Origin: Hydractinia symbiolongicarpus
Taxonomy: Eukaryota; Cnidaria; Hydrozoa; Anthoathecata; Hydractiniidae
NCBI RefSeq assembly: GCF_029227915.1
Contig: NC_079884.1
Location: 22,446,001-22,510,000, forward strand
Direction of reading: 5' to 3'
DNA: 64,000 bases
The notes below the pieces were generated by a model. It searched no databases, was not told the origin of the DNA, and saw only the letters and a program-made list of their open reading frames with translations. Below are positions 10,857-23,346 of this stretch, in pieces. The position numbers were made by a program, and so were the translations under genes. Position 1 is the first letter of the stretch; each line of letters opens with the position of its first letter.

Positions 10857-12740
10857 TAATTGTAGAAAATAAAACTTTTTGGAAAACTATTAAGCCGTTT
10901 ATAACCAATAAAAGTGGTTTGAACAATGATAACATTATGATTATCAAAGATGGTGCTCAGATAACCAATGACAGTGAGCTTGCTGAATTATTTAATGAAC
11001 ACTATATTAACATTGTAGAAAAAAGTAGTGGAACCAAGCCAATATCAATTGATTATCGAAATTCCTTAGACAAAGAGAGACTAATTAATGAGATAATTAA
11101 AACATACGAGAGTCATCCGAGTATTGTCAAAATTAAAGCCTGCAACGAAAATATAAATTTTTTTAACTTTGAGGAGGTAGATGACAACACAATCAAAAAA
11201 CTTTTTACTAATTTAAACATAAATTCCTCTCCAGGTAGACACAAAATACCCCCAAAGCTTGTGAAGTTAGCTAGTGAATATCTGATTGGCCCATTGAAAA
11301 ATGCTATAAACAGCAGCATAAAATTGAATATTTTTCCCGATGGAGCCAAACGTGCAACGGTAGCACCTCTTGACAAAGGAGGCAAAGACAAACATAGCAT
11401 TAAAAATTTTAGACCTGTCAGTGTGTTAAATGTATTTTCAAACATAATGAAGGATCAAATCATGTCTTTCATAGAATCGAAACTTTCAATATTTTTGTCA
11501 GCCTATCGGAAAAACTATAATACACAGCATGTCTTAATTCGTTTATAAGAATTACGTGGTTGGTGCAGTCTTAATGGATCTATCAAAAGCTTTCGATTTT
11601 TCCAAATGATTCTTTCAGGCATGCCGTGCCGCAAGGATCAATCTTAGGCCCGATAATTTTTAATATTTTTCTTAACGATATTTTTCTTTTTATAACCAGA
11701 AGTGACCTACACAACTATGCTGATGATAATACATTGTCAAGCTTTTCCAATTCAATTCCAAACCTCATTAAAATTTTAGAAGGTGAGTCTGAGCAGGCAT
11801 TAGCATGGCTACATGAAAATAAAATGATTGCTAACCCTGACAAATATCAATGCATTATAATCAGCAAAGATAGGATAGAAAACACAAGTAGTAAACTGAT
11901 AAGAATCGGAGATAAAAACATATATTCGCAAGACACAGTCAAACTGTTAGGAGTTAAAATTGACAATAACCTTAGATTTGATCAGCACTGAAATGAGGTT
12001 TGCAAGAAAGCATCTGCGCAACTAAATGCTTTGTATAGATTTAAAAACATACTTCCTTTTAAAGCTAAGAGTGTCTTAGCAGAAAGTTTTGTGCATTTAA
12101 ACTTTAACTACTGTCCACTTATTTGGAATTTCTCATCTTCAAAATCAATCGAAAAACTCCATAAGCGAGCCCTAAAATTTGTAGATAGCGGATATTCAGA
12201 GAGAAAAGAAAAGTACATTTCTACCAAGAACAAAAGTAACTACACTACAAAAGTAACAAAATTATGCGAATACGAAATCTATGTATAGAGATTTTTAAAT
12301 CTCTTAATAATTTAAATCCGCCATTTATGTTAGACATCTTTCAACGCAGCGAAACAAACAGGCCAGTACGAAGTCAATATTTAAATAATCTTAAAACATT
12401 GAACTTTAATACTAAAAATTTTTGGGAAAAATGTCTTCGCTCATTGGGGCCTAAAATTTGGAATACTTTACCTTCCGAATTGAAAAGTTGTAACAGCCTT
12501 AAAAAATTTAAAGCGAAACTAAAGGAATATGATTTCAGTCACTCGGTCTATTTAAATATTTTTTCATAATTTTTATACATTTTTCATAAAACCATAAACA
12601 AATTTTTGTCGGATTTGATTAGTTTCCTGTATATTTATAAGTATGTATTTATTTATTTTTTTATATCGGGAAGCTATATGTACATAGTTATTTTTCCGAC
12701 GTTAAATAAATTAAGAAGAAGAAGAAGAAGAAGCTCTTTT
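10857..12740 (+). pseudogene. CR1-like non-LTR retrotransposon, reverse transcriptase fragment
   Basis: Coding begins at about 10857 with FWKTIKPF and NEHYINIV, the usual linker before the polymerase. RT motifs follow: SSPGRHKIPPKLVK, FRPVSVLN, then LMDLSKAFD. Between the AFD motif and PQGSILGP (about 11600-11630) roughly 50 residues are missing, so the palm is internally deleted. YADDN near 11715 carries the catalytic Asp pair. A stop at 11989 and further shifts lead to the C-terminal GPKIWNTLPSELK near 12450-12490. The 3' end is marked by a GAA repeat at 12712-12733, typical of a microsatellite-like tail. The 5' end is cut exactly by the TIR element. Dead copy. Confidence 0.85.
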
Positions 12741-14370
12741 CGACATGTTGCAAATTCGCATGCCAGAAGTTACCATTAGAGATTTTGCAGAGCATTGCAG
12801 AAATCTTCAGAGTAATGATGTCGTTAAATATATCGAAGATACTTCGAAATTTTGAAGAATTAATGCGGAATTATTTTCGTAATCATATTAAATTAACAAT
12901 CATTTTGTATAGTAAAAATATAATAAATACTTCAGCACTTCATGGCATTACATTATCTTCTCTGGATATTTCTGCTAATGTTTGTAAAGAACCTGCTGGA
13001 CTAGCAGAAGTCTTTAGAGTTGTACTGTTTTGTCAGAAAGAATCTCTGGATGAATTATCGGAAAATCAGGCAGGAACTTTAAAGTATGGCTTGCATGACT
13101 TGCTGGTTGTAGTGTACCTCTTTGTTCAAGTTTTGCAAATATACAACATTACTATATGTTTTCAAAACATAATACTGTTTGATATTTCATCGAATATTCT
13201 CGATTATACTTCATCTTTTAAAGAGGAAGACCTGTTTTATTTCAAGCAGAAAGAAACGATATCAGGTACATTGGACGCGCGGAATATTAGTTTTATCAAG
13301 AAGTACAATGTATTTAACATTCCAAACTACAATCTCGGTACTGTTTGTTTTTTTAACATGAAGCAGGTTGATTGTTTTTCATTAGAGATTGATGAATCTG
13401 TTTATAAACACAAAATGTTTGTGGACACATCAAACAGCGATAACTTAAAACTGGTCTCCCACTCACTTGAATCGGCGTTTGCGGACAGAATGCCCAAATT
13501 AAACGATATGTTTGATAATATAAAAAACATAAGGATTGTATGGGAATGTGAAATCAATTGCATCTGGAAGTTTGGTTTGGAAAACAGAGTATCCTGCAGT
13601 GGTATTCATTTCAAGAACACGAAAGGGTTACACACATAAAAGGGTTTTGATGAAACGTTTTTTGAAAACAAGATGGTGTTTTATATGAATCAGAACGTTG
13701 TGTCAGTTCAATACGCAAAGATGAGAGAAAATTTTATTAATCCATGTAACTTTTCACACACGCTTATTGGACGGCGTAAAAAAATAAATCAATTCACCCC
13801 ATTAGATTTTTTGTACATAATCACTTGACACCTCTTAAATTACAAAAATTAGATGCCTTTGGGAGTGACGAAACGATGTGGCCTTATTTCATTTTTAAAA
13901 GTCGGGCTTTGCTATCTATAAAGTCGTGTTCTACATATGTAAGAACAGATTTACTAAAGATATTTAAACCTCGACTATTTCCAAGGAAATGTTTTCAATT
14001 GAAGAATATAAATGAAGCTGTACCGTTACATCACCGAAACTGGATGTTCAAAGAGCTTATACTACCTTACCAATCGTGTTTTGGAATCTGTACGGGAAAG
14101 TGATTTGTTTGAGAAATCAATAAAATTGGCAATTCTAAATTTGAACATAACAACTGTAATACGATTAATAAAATGCCCATTTTTTCGCGTGCCTATAAAG
14201 ATATCTGCTTTCCAAATAAAATGCTGGCGATTAAGAGTTCGTTTATCACTCCATATCAGTTAAATGATGCCAAAAGTTTTTACTGGATACTAGATTACCC
14301 TGGATTTCTTAAAAACGCTGGGACATTCCCTTCACCTTATTCACTATCATATCTATTTTATTGACATGCT
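12741..14370 (+). pseudogene. Cluster of overlapping degenerate ORFs, origin unclear
   Basis: A 284-codon ORF (12785-13639) and several shorter ORFs in other frames follow one another in the same direction, as expected of one long gene broken by frameshifts. An alternative frame at the start reads MPEVTIRDFAEHCRN. Near 13530 the peptide reads NIRIVWECE, which recalls a WEC motif in the N-terminal part of Polinton-type protein-primed DNA polymerases, but no polymerase core motif (such as a DTD or YxDTD signature) is visible. It may also be an unrelated element protein. I cannot assign it further. Confidence 0.35.
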
Positions 14371-16149
14371 TGAAGAAATTGTTAGGAGAAACAACTAGCT
14401 TGAAATACACAGTTTCTTCCAGATGTTACGTGGCATTGTTGTTATAAGATATATTTAGAAGTTGAAAAGGAATTGTTTAGGCAAGCAAGGTGGGAGATGA
14501 TGAATATAATTTGGAGACATTCTGCAACTTTTAACCCGATGGAAATTAGTGAACCAAACAATTGAAAAATAATTAAATTCATAATAAAAAAAAGATGAAA
14601 AGAAAATTAAAATTTTTATTTACATTTTGTTTTTTATTAAGACTTGGATGTAACACATCCAGCATCAGCTAAAAACTTGTTTATTCAAATTAATATTATC
14701 TTAATGTTTTCTAAATTATTGGTATTTTAATTAACTTACTATTTGCAAATAAATAAAATATTTGTTTTTATAAACAAAATTAAAAATTGAAGCGATCGGA
14801 AAGGACAAGAAAATCTTAGTTATGCACATTGTAAGTTTAATAAAAAGTTATAGCGTGTTGCAATCTTGTATTCGTTTGTTGTTTTTATTTTACTTGTTAT
14901 TCTTATTCTATTTGTACATACATTTAATTAAGCCCGTTTTAAGTTGAGAATTTTTATGAATTTAAGAAACTTGTGTTATATCTCGATGTGTGCTACCTCT
15001 GTATTTTTAAAAAATTTAGAACTATGTCCGAAAATTTATACGTAGCAATATCGATACATATAATTTGTTTTTATTTAATATGTTTTAGGAAAGTTTTTAA
15101 AAAGCCTTTCGTCACTGGGTTCTTAAAAAATAATTTTTTTCTTTAATTGAATTGTGTAAAAAAAATCTCATTCTTTCCGGGATGGTGTATTAATATGGAA
15201 GAAAAATCCCGCCTCAGCCGGGAAAGAAGGTGTTCCGGAATAAGAAAATTTCCAGATAAACACAGTAATTTCTGTATAATTATTAATAACAATTATACCC
15301 AAAAATTATTTTGTTTTTATATGAAAAATAATTGTCTTTGTCCTGGGAATATTTTTTCCGTCCTTGCTAGGCAAGTTTTTAGCTCAGGCGCTATGAATTT
15401 TTTCATATGACCACACCGTCCTTTGACGAAGGTTTTTTTTTGTTGCATATTTCAATTCGAAGAAAAAAAACATCCTGCGACCCTTTATTCCGTAAAAGCA
15501 GAACAAAATCATCAGTCATGCCTCTTGTTTAAACAGCCCCTAAATATGGAAGTTTTTGCTTAATAATTTTAATATTAAAACTGTAGTTAAAAATGTTTTT
15601 GTTTGCCTTCATCTGGGATTTTTTCATTAAAGCATTGGGATTTTATATTTGGATGCTTTGATACATTCAAATAAATGTGAAAAGTCTTGTTAAAAAAAAA
15701 TGAAGGGAAAATGTATTTTCATTCTAATTATTTCTCTAGATATTTGAAAATAGAAATAACATAATTATATCCAAGAGTGCGCTTCAACGACCACCATTAG
15801 AGCTCGAAATTTTCAAAGACAAAAGCGTGAGTATTATAATCGTTCCTGTTGAAACAAAGCTAAAAATTTTGAAGTTGTTGACGTTGTTTTATTAAAAATC
15901 AAAAATAATTTTTGGGTTAACTTTTCCTTTAATAGTGAGAGGAATTTAGTATAATCGATAAAAGCCTGACAACTTAATTTTTATTATCTAATAAAATGAT
16001 GACGAGTTGTACATCCATTTTTCTCAAAGTTAGTAAATATACATTGCTACTGTTATTTAAGGTTTCTTTTTGCTTTGAACTTTTAATACTTTTGGATGAA
16101 AAAAAGGTAATTATTTTTAATATAACTTGTTTTAATTTAGTATGATTAA
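14371..16149. other. AT-rich spacer upstream of caspase-homologue copy 1
   Basis: No coding motifs. It contains a fold-back at about 15178-15423 whose ends (GGATGGTGTATTAATATGG and its approximate complement) resemble a small MITE. The promoter of the downstream gene would be expected near its right end, but no clear element can be named in such AT-rich DNA. Confidence 0.4.
15178..15423. repeat. Small fold-back (MITE-like)
   Basis: Imperfect inverted ends of about 25 bases around 15178-15205 and 15395-15423, with GC-richer tips than the surrounding DNA. Judged by eye. Confidence 0.4.
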
Positions 16150-16189
16150 ATGGCTTCTTGTGTGTTTGGACAAAATGCCATTTTAGAAG
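16150..16189 (+). CDS. Copy 1, exon 1 (start exon)
   Basis: Reads MASCVFGQNAILE plus one base, followed by GGTAATT as donor. Chosen because copy 2 has the same kind of start exon (MASGSNNTTTE plus one base, donor GGTAATG) and both join in phase 1 to an exon opening with Asp. Confidence 0.65.
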
Positions 16190-16439
16190 GTAATTTTAGT
16201 TGTTGGCTGTTTGCATAGAAAGTCACTAAAATGTGCTGTAGATAAAAATAAGATTTTGGCTTACCTCTGCCTTAGTTAATTTAAAGAGCTTGATTTATCT
16301 TGTATTTTTAATTTTAAAATCGTAACATCTAGGCTATTTCCAGAATACTACTATACTGGGATTGGGAGAAAAAAAAACGTCCAAACAGCCTTGGTAGTGA
16401 AAAAGGGGGTGTTTGAAGAAGTGTTATTTGTGAGATAGG

Positions 16440-16885
16440 TTCTACTTAAAAATGTTTGTTACCTCCTTTGGCGACTAGCAGAGTGTTGTGGATAGAGGTG
16501 AAGGGTAGCATGTATAAGGCCTGTATTAGAAGTGTTATGTCGTATGGTAGTTGAGACAGGGGCATTGAAGCATGAAGATCTTGACCGTTCAAAAAGGAAT
16601 AATATGAGAATGCTTAGGTGGTTGTGTAATGGCATTTTAAAAAGCAGAAAAGTTAAAAAGCTAAGCTAAGTATTCATAGTGTTTGAGATGTTATCCAGAT
16701 AAGATTAAGTTGGTGGGACACTTGGAGGAGGATAATTGGCTACTGAGAGAGAATGGGGGAGGATGACACTGTCTTACACTAACACTGTCTACATTAGATT
16801 GGAAGAAGGTCATAAATATACCCCTTCCAACCCATGTTAGCATGGAAAATGGACATTAAGGCCAGAATGATGATGATGATAGTTA
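16440..16885 (+). mobile_element. RTE-type retrotransposon 3' end in intron 1 of copy 1
   Basis: Decayed reading of the post-RT region, equivalent to SYGS.. and D-R-N-N-MRMLRWL in various frames, matching the better copies at 56480-58675. It ends with the family 3' terminus around CATGTTAGCATGG and a GAT repeat at 16868-16880. Confidence 0.7.
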
Positions 16886-17029
16886 TGATATTAAGAAATG
16901 GGTACAAAAATAGTACAGTGAGTTATATTACTTCCTATGGCTTTTTAAGTATTTTCAAACATATTTTGATAGACTTTTCCAAATTGAATAAAACTTGGAC
17001 AACTTATACTATATCATGAAAGCAAAATA

Positions 17030-17405
17030 ATGGTAGCAATAAAGTTTTGCCCATGCCACCACTTTGTCGTCAGGAGCTTGAATTCTTGAACGAATATTCT
17101 GTTTCAAGTTTCTGACAGCCAAATAAAAGTTATTGAACATATTTTCCGTTTTTTTCATAATTCACATAAAAAAACGGCAAAAAATTGACAGAAAATCCCA
17201 TTTTTCCCAATTTTTTGTTTAAAACATCCAAAAAAATTAGCAAATAAGATTAATCAAAATGTTACAGAATAATTCTCCTTGATGAAATAAAGCTGTGTTG
17301 TTAACGAAAGTTATTATATTTTATAAGGATTTCATAAGAATGTAAGGGGTAGTTTAAATTAATAGCCAATAACTCAATAACCTCCTAACTGAATAGGATT
17401 ATACA
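17030..17405. repeat. Diverged copy of the piggyBac-like MITE family
   Basis: Long patchy identity with 58020-58400 in the same orientation: TTTCTGACAGCCAAATAAAAGTTATT, then TCTCCTTGATGAAA and ATAAGGATTTCATA in both. The CCCTATTCGG end is not visible here, so the copy is truncated or old. Confidence 0.55.
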
Positions 17406-17669
17406 AGTTGGGGTTAGCTTAAGAAATCTGTCACAAATAAACGACAAATAAAGCGGCAATGTAAAGGGATGTTACAAATAAAAATAAAGATTCTTTTTTC
17501 CATCTAATGCATTTATATATTTTTGCAAGAAAATTGCATCTACACCTTTTCTTTAACCCTGCTTGTCCCCACCCCTTTTTTTTACCCTGCTTGTCCCCCC
17601 TCCTTATAAAACCATAACAAAACTGTCTTGTCTTCATTGGCGTGTAAAATCTCTCTAATTGTTTTTTAG

Positions 17670-18689
17670 ACCTTACAGGAAAAACTATTGGAGATTTAAC
17701 GCATCCACAAAACAGGGAGTTATTTATTCAGATTTGTAACAAACTTGATACAGGTATAGATAATAACTGTTTTATTAAGTTGGCTTATAAAGCAAAAAAA
17801 CGAGGATACTTTGATTTTAAGAATCCACAACACTTGAAAAATTACTTTAGTAGTAATGGGCGTGCTGGTTCAGAGTTTTTAAATGTTCTTGGGACGCGCC
17901 TTCCTGAACTCACTGTGGATGAGTTTATTGAAGTTGCAGGAAAACTTGGAAGAAAGGATATCTGTTTGGAGCTTAAAGAATTTATTGGTTGTAGTTTAAA
18001 AAATATTGATGCTATGATGTTACAAGAGATAGGATGGATGCTAAATCACACTGAAAATAAAAGCATCTTAGCTTGGAAGGATTTTCTCCATCACATTTTT
18101 AAAAATATAAAAGATCTGGATCTGAACATGTTAGAAAGTAGCATTGAATTGACAGGAAAAAATGTTGACACCAGTCCATCTCAAAAATTGTTTAAACTAA
18201 TTTCAGAGCAAAATTCAGACACTGATCTGGGTTTTTTAGTACAGGATTTGGAATTAATAAAGAGAGGAGATATTGCTGATGATATTCGTACAAATATTGC
18301 AAACATTAAAAGTATTAATGTTAAAGAAGCCAGTTCAAGCAAGGATGAAAGTTTTGATCAGGGTAAGAAATGTAAAAATTATGTAGAAATGAAAGTAAAT
18401 GACTTGTTTTCACATAATAAATGTAACGCTAGCACAAGTGCTCAAATTAAAATTGATGGGAAAGATTTACTAAAAGATGAAGAATGCATCAACAAGGATA
18501 TTACAGAATCTTAACCAGAATCAGAGGAAAGTATTGCTTTCTCCAATAATGAAGATTCTTCAAAAAAATATGTTGCACTGTACAGTGAAAAGGTAGAAAG
18601 AGATGAATGTATTTCAGCAGATAAAATATGTGAAAGTGAAAATAAGGTTGAAGATAAAAACACATGTGCTGAGAAAATTGATAATTCAG
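17670..18689 (+). pseudogene. Copy 1, exon 2: two death-fold domains and acidic linker
   Basis: Acceptor TTTTTTAG at 17662-17669. The first domain has the signature KNPQHLKNYFSSNG and ends LTVDEFIEVAGKLGRKDI, a DEATH/CARD-like last-helix pattern. The second has LQEIGWML and LAWKDFLHHIF, then SQKLFKLISEQ, and ends LELIKRGDIADDI, close to the DEATH consensus. The same order and spacing occur in copy 2. In-frame TAA at 18512; a further 58 open codons reach the donor at 18690. Confidence 0.75.
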
Positions 18690-18915
18690 GTAAACAAATT
18701 TTATTTTATCTTGCATGTCTTTAATTATGATTACATGAACTTTTATAGCAAACTATAATTGCATTTTCGATTTACTATGAATCTAAAACTAGTACCTAAA
18801 TATAAAATATGAAAAACTGAGATCTCTGTATAAAATTGTTTTGGTATTAGTCTATCTTGGATTTGGTGTAATAAAACATGAAAGAATCTTCTAACTTCTA
18901 AAAAGTCTATTTTAG

Positions 18916-19353
18916 ACTTACCTCTGGGACAGTGTGTTGTAATAAGTAACTCAATATTCAAAGGCTCCTTTTTAAAACGTTTATATTCCAAAAACTCATG
19001 CATTGTGGATCAAGAAGTTATTGAAAGTAAATTTAAGGAGCATGGTTTTCGAACATACCTTTACCAAAACCAATCAATAATTGACATAAAATCAAACCTG
19101 ACAAAGCATTCTGTAGATGATCATTCAAGTTGCAAAGCTTTTGTGTGTTGTTTATTGGCAAAAGGAGACGATCGATGCATCTATGATAAAAAGAAGAATA
19201 AACTGCAAGTGGACAAGGTGATGAATATCTTTGGTAAATTAAGTGGGATACCAAAACTCTTTATTGTGAGAACCATTGAAAAGAAAAATCAAAAGTTAGA
19301 GGTGTATCATGATGATGAACATAATACATATTTACTACATTCAAGAAGTAAAG
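18916..19353 (+). pseudogene. Copy 1, exon 3: caspase p20-like domain, catalytic residues lost
   Basis: Acceptor TCTATTTTAG ends at 18915. It begins LPLGQCVVIS, matching the first beta strand of p20, continues FKEHGFRTYLY (helix and strand) and has FVCCLLAKGDD where caspases have CxILSHGE. KLFIVRTIEKK lies where caspases have KLFFIQACRG. So His is Lys and Cys is Ile. Donor at 19354. Confidence 0.75.
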
Positions 19354-19758
19354 GTGTGTAAAGATTATAAAACATTACATATTATTCTTGTGTTGCAAAC
19401 CATCAGTAATTATAAGAAACTGAGATCCAGCATTGTACACTAGATGTAGCCATACACATAACTTTTTTTTGGTTTTTGCACCCTTTTTGTTGATCACTGC
19501 CTTTTCTACAAAATATGTTTTCTTAAACATTAGTCATGCGGTTAAAAATAATATAAAAGACAGACAAATATTCTATCAGTTAAACCGTCGACGACATGTA
19601 GTCATGAATAAGCGTACCCAGGGCCTATTTTGTGAAAATCAAAGATGCAATAACTTGAGCACACAAAGTATTTTTGAATTGAAAGTTGTTATGTGGTGCT
19701 TTGAATTTGTATAAAATTTATTTTGCATAAGCTATACTTCCTCAGTTCCAGAATTTAA

Positions 19759-20176
19759 GGGCTGTTTATATGGAAAATATTTCCTTGGTTGGCAGGGAAA
19801 TGTTTCAGCATGATATCGTTTTTAGTTTCTGTTTATTGTTGGCAAAAAAACTTATTCCCAGGCGAAAAAATACCATGTAATAGGTGTCTATTATTTATTA
19901 TTATAAGAATCTATTGTTAACTATTTAAAAAAAATTGTGCCCAATCAACATAAATTTATCTGACCTGCCGAGTAAACTTCTGTTCATATGATAAAATGAA
20001 TTACCCGCTTACCGACATACCAATCATGTGTACCCATGATCTCAATAGCCTGTTTTATGTTTTTTCCCATATGAACGCAAAGTTTTAAAAGTAGCTTGTT
20101 AACAAGCCGAGATTGCAACTTGAAATCATCCTGGAATATTTTCCAGTTTGCCAACGAAATATTTTCCATATGAATA
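19759..20176. repeat. Fold-back MITE in intron 3 of copy 1
   Basis: TATGGAAAATATTTCC near 19770 is inverted at about 20148-20168 (AAATATTTTCCATA), with GTTGG/CCAAC continuing the match. About 420 bases, non-coding. Confidence 0.6.
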
Positions 20177-20281
20177 CCTTAGGCATTTTAAAGGAGGTTG
20201 ACAAGACTGAAAAATATAACAGAATTAGACCAAATATTAAAAAAATAGGTACAGGTTGTGCACTCAGTAAAAAAATTTCAG

Positions 20282-20341
20282 AGCATGATTCTCATTATGT
20301 TCGTTCAGCTTTACCAGACACATTTTAATATCCCACTCCAG
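20282..20341 (+). pseudogene. Copy 1, exon 4: short p10-like exon with in-frame stop
   Basis: Acceptor TTTCAG ends at 20281 and donor CCAG/GT at 20341-20343, phase 1 on both sides. HYVRSALPD parallels the caspase p10 strand of the LFAYSTVPG type. TAA at 20326-20328. Less certain than the other exons because it is short. Confidence 0.45.
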
Positions 20342-20433
20342 GTTGAAAAAGGGTTAATACCCTACAAAATTTTCTTTTATTAAAAATTACTAAGAGATTT
20401 TTGCAAGCTTTCAATTGGTTTGTTGTATTTTAG

Positions 20434-20555
20434 ATATTGATGGTGGAACAGGATCTACATTCATCAACCGCATATGTGAAATTGTTGAAAAGTGTGACAA
20501 AGGTGATGTACATGGTCTGATTGAACAACTAATGAAGCCAAATGTTTTAGAGTGA
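20434..20555 (+). pseudogene. Copy 1, exon 5: p10-like last exon
   Basis: Acceptor TTGTTGTATTTTAG is shared nearly base for base with copy 0. GSTFINRICEIVEKCDKGD aligns with the p10 GSWF helix. Stop TGA at 20553-20555. An AATAAA near 20860 could serve as a poly(A) signal. Confidence 0.7.
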
Positions 20556-23346
20556 GACTTTTTAAAAGCTAGAGAAACCTTTTCTAAGTTTTATTGTGTA
20601 TATAATTAATCACGTATTGTAAAAATCTTTTACTCCCATAAGCTCGACACGTTATGATTACAGCCTGATTATTTTTATTTGTTTTGATTATGTCAACTTA
20701 ATTTCAAGTTTACTTTCCTTTGTAGCAAGTATTATAATCATTGATGTTAGTCCTAACATTTTTTATGACAGCCTGACAAAATTGTGTTTTGTTGCTTTTG
20801 TTTTTGTGCTACTTTTTTTAGCAAAAGGAAACCATGCATTTATATTCATCAAAAATAAAGAACATAGTTTTGGCTTTTTGCTTTTACCACGCCTAGTATG
20901 CCTCATATATCCCATATGTCTAATATAAAACACACAAGCAGTACAATTTTTTTTTCAATTTTATGGAAAAAAATGAGTTTTTTATTTTTAATGTGTGTAT
21001 AGAATTAATATGGAATTTATTATAAAAATTTTTATAATATTGTTCTGTTTTAATTTTTTTAGTTATATTTTTAATAACAATGTTACATTTTAGTAAGTCA
21101 TATAGTTACTGAATTTTGATATTTGAAATTAATTTATATTTTTTCAGTACTACTTTTCGCCGTAAAACCATCAGGCGCGTATTTAAAGCCTGTAATTAAT
21201 CTTTAAGCACACAACTTTTAGAATCTTCTTAAGTAATTTTTGTTTTGCGTTGTTTTTCCCTGTCAATGGCTACTTTAAATTGAGTTATTAAACCCAGGGT
21301 GAAAAGTCATTCCTTTATTTGCTCTATTGTGAATATTTCTTCTACATGAAAACACGACAACCCTATGGTGGACTAAAATCGTTGTTGAGTGTGAAAAGGT
21401 TCGTTTTAACTCTTAGTTTTATTAGAATTAACTGCAATAAAATAAAAGCTATTTCTATGTAGTGATGGTAAAATTGTTTTTAAAGAACACGAACAAATTA
21501 CTTTTTCACTTTGATTTGCATATATAGTGTAATCCAGGGTTCTCATTACCCATTAAATTTCCCAAATAAAATTTCCCAAATAAAATTTATCCTGAAGTTT
21601 CCAATGTGTTAGAGAAGTTGACTATATAAAAATATGAGACTTAAACCCATTTCATAAAAGTTGTGGAGATTTCGTTGCCACAAACAATCTAGATAAGATT
21701 TTCATTTGAGATTTAACGGCCCCTATTTTAGATTTTTGGATTACACCCTGTTGTACATGCACTCATTACACTTATTTGTCTGACAGTGGCATAAAACAGG
21801 CATTGTAAACACCTGAAGTAGTCGCCTTAATTGCCCTAGATGTACAAGTAAGCTTTCTTTTTAACATGTTTAAACTAACATTATTCAGGTTTGACATTGT
21901 TTTGTTTTAAAAAGTTGCAAATCTAGAAATGCAAGTACAAAAATTTATTGTTTTCTATATTTTATTTTTCCATAAGATTCTTTAAAAATCGATCTTGAAA
22001 AATCTGTTATAGTCGACAACTTAGTCCCTAAACCAACAAAATCAACATTTGTTTGCAACATTTGTTAAATAATGACTTTTTATGTGATAATTGACTGTTT
22101 TAAACATCTGTTGGAATTAAATCCTATTTAAAGAAAGGCATGTATATGTTTTTTATCTCGTAAGAGTAAATTATTATCAGTGTTTAAAATGTTTTAAAAC
22201 ATTCTTATCAATATTTAAGGGTGGCAAAAACACCAAAAGTAGAATAATCCACAAAACAAGATTTGAAATAGCTATAGTTATGTTATAATTGCAAACTTGT
22301 TCTGCATGATATCAAAAATTAAGTTTAGGTAACACATTTTGATGACATGTTATTTTATGAAAATGTTCTTTAATTTTATGAAAAACAGCAAAGGAGATAG
22401 TCATACATTTTTGTCATCTTGTTTTGTATAAGAGTAAAAATTTGTTTGTGTTTTAGCGCCGTTAATTTTTTTGTTAGCAATTCATTTTTTAGATTAAAAG
22501 AAAACAAATGCTTGTCAAGGAAAAATGAGAAGCTGAATATAAAAAGAGATTGTACAGTAATTAAAGTTATGACCAATATGAAGACATGAATGGACTCTGC
22601 ATATTTACATAAATACTGGCTATAATGCAAAGATAAAAGGTCAGTATTATATCTATTAAACTTGTTACAATAAACTTTAGTTGAGGAGGATTTTTGTTTT
22701 AAAGAATAAAAAGAAGAATAAGCAATTATTTGATCTCCTAATAGATTTAAAGGGATTCCTGCATTGAAAATGATATTTTAGTATGTTATAGATGAGTTGT
22801 TTATCATGTTTTTTGAATTTTCTTTAAAAATATTCTTTCTTTCTGAAGATATTCATCTTTAGGATTTACTTATTGCCTCATCATTGATAATGTTATAAGG
22901 TTGAATACTTAAAATGTCTTGATGTCAAAAACTTACTTATGACATCAAAAGTTCCAGGATCCTGGTTATTTAAATCTTGACTTGCTACTTGAGAACGAAA
23001 AGAGATACTTAAAAAATTCCAAAGGACTTGATAAACAACTTTTAATTCTCCACAACATATAAAAATATAATTTTCAATGTAAGAATGATTCCCTTTAAGG
23101 TTCGTAATTATAAAGCCAATGTGCTTCTGAAACTGTTGATATTTGGTGTTTTGTGTTTTAATAAAAATTAACATGTCAGTGATATTTTCTTGACAAAAAA
23201 GTTTTCGTGATTTCGTACAGGTAGATTTTGAATTTACAATTAATATTTGTGTTCGCAATAAATTAACTTTTCATTATTCTAGCTACCACTGCTAGAAATA
23301 AATAAATAACCAAAGGGATTGATATTATTTAGATATTATCGCACCA
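20556..23346. other. AT-rich intergenic DNA between caspase-homologue copies 1 and 2
   Basis: No recognisable coding motif on either strand. The small ORFs (for example 22376-22630 and 22893-23258, minus) are low-complexity and lack homology cues. The promoter of copy 2 should be at the right end. Confidence 0.45.

Larger units (their letters stand above)
16150..20555 (+). pseudogene. Caspase-homologue copy 1: two death-fold domains plus dead caspase-like domain, two in-frame stops
   Basis: Five exons are proposed: 16150-16189, 17670-18689, 18916-19353, 20282-20341 and 20434-20555. Each junction is GT-AG and phase 1, and they add up to 560 codons. Residues ~20-120 form a first death-fold domain, ~128-230 a DEATH-like domain, ~235-353 an acidic linker, ~354-499 a p20-like domain and the rest a p10-like tail. 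A TAA at 18512-18514 (codon 295) interrupts the linker and another TAA at 20326-20328 interrupts the short p10 exon; the frame stays open after both. At the position of the catalytic His there is Lys (AKGDDRCIYD, residue ~436). At the position of the catalytic Cys there is Ile (VRTIEKK, residue ~474). It would thus be inactive even if full length. As read it makes a 294-residue death-fold-only protein or nothing. Pseudogene is my preferred call; a short adaptor or decoy is the alternative. Confidence 0.75.
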
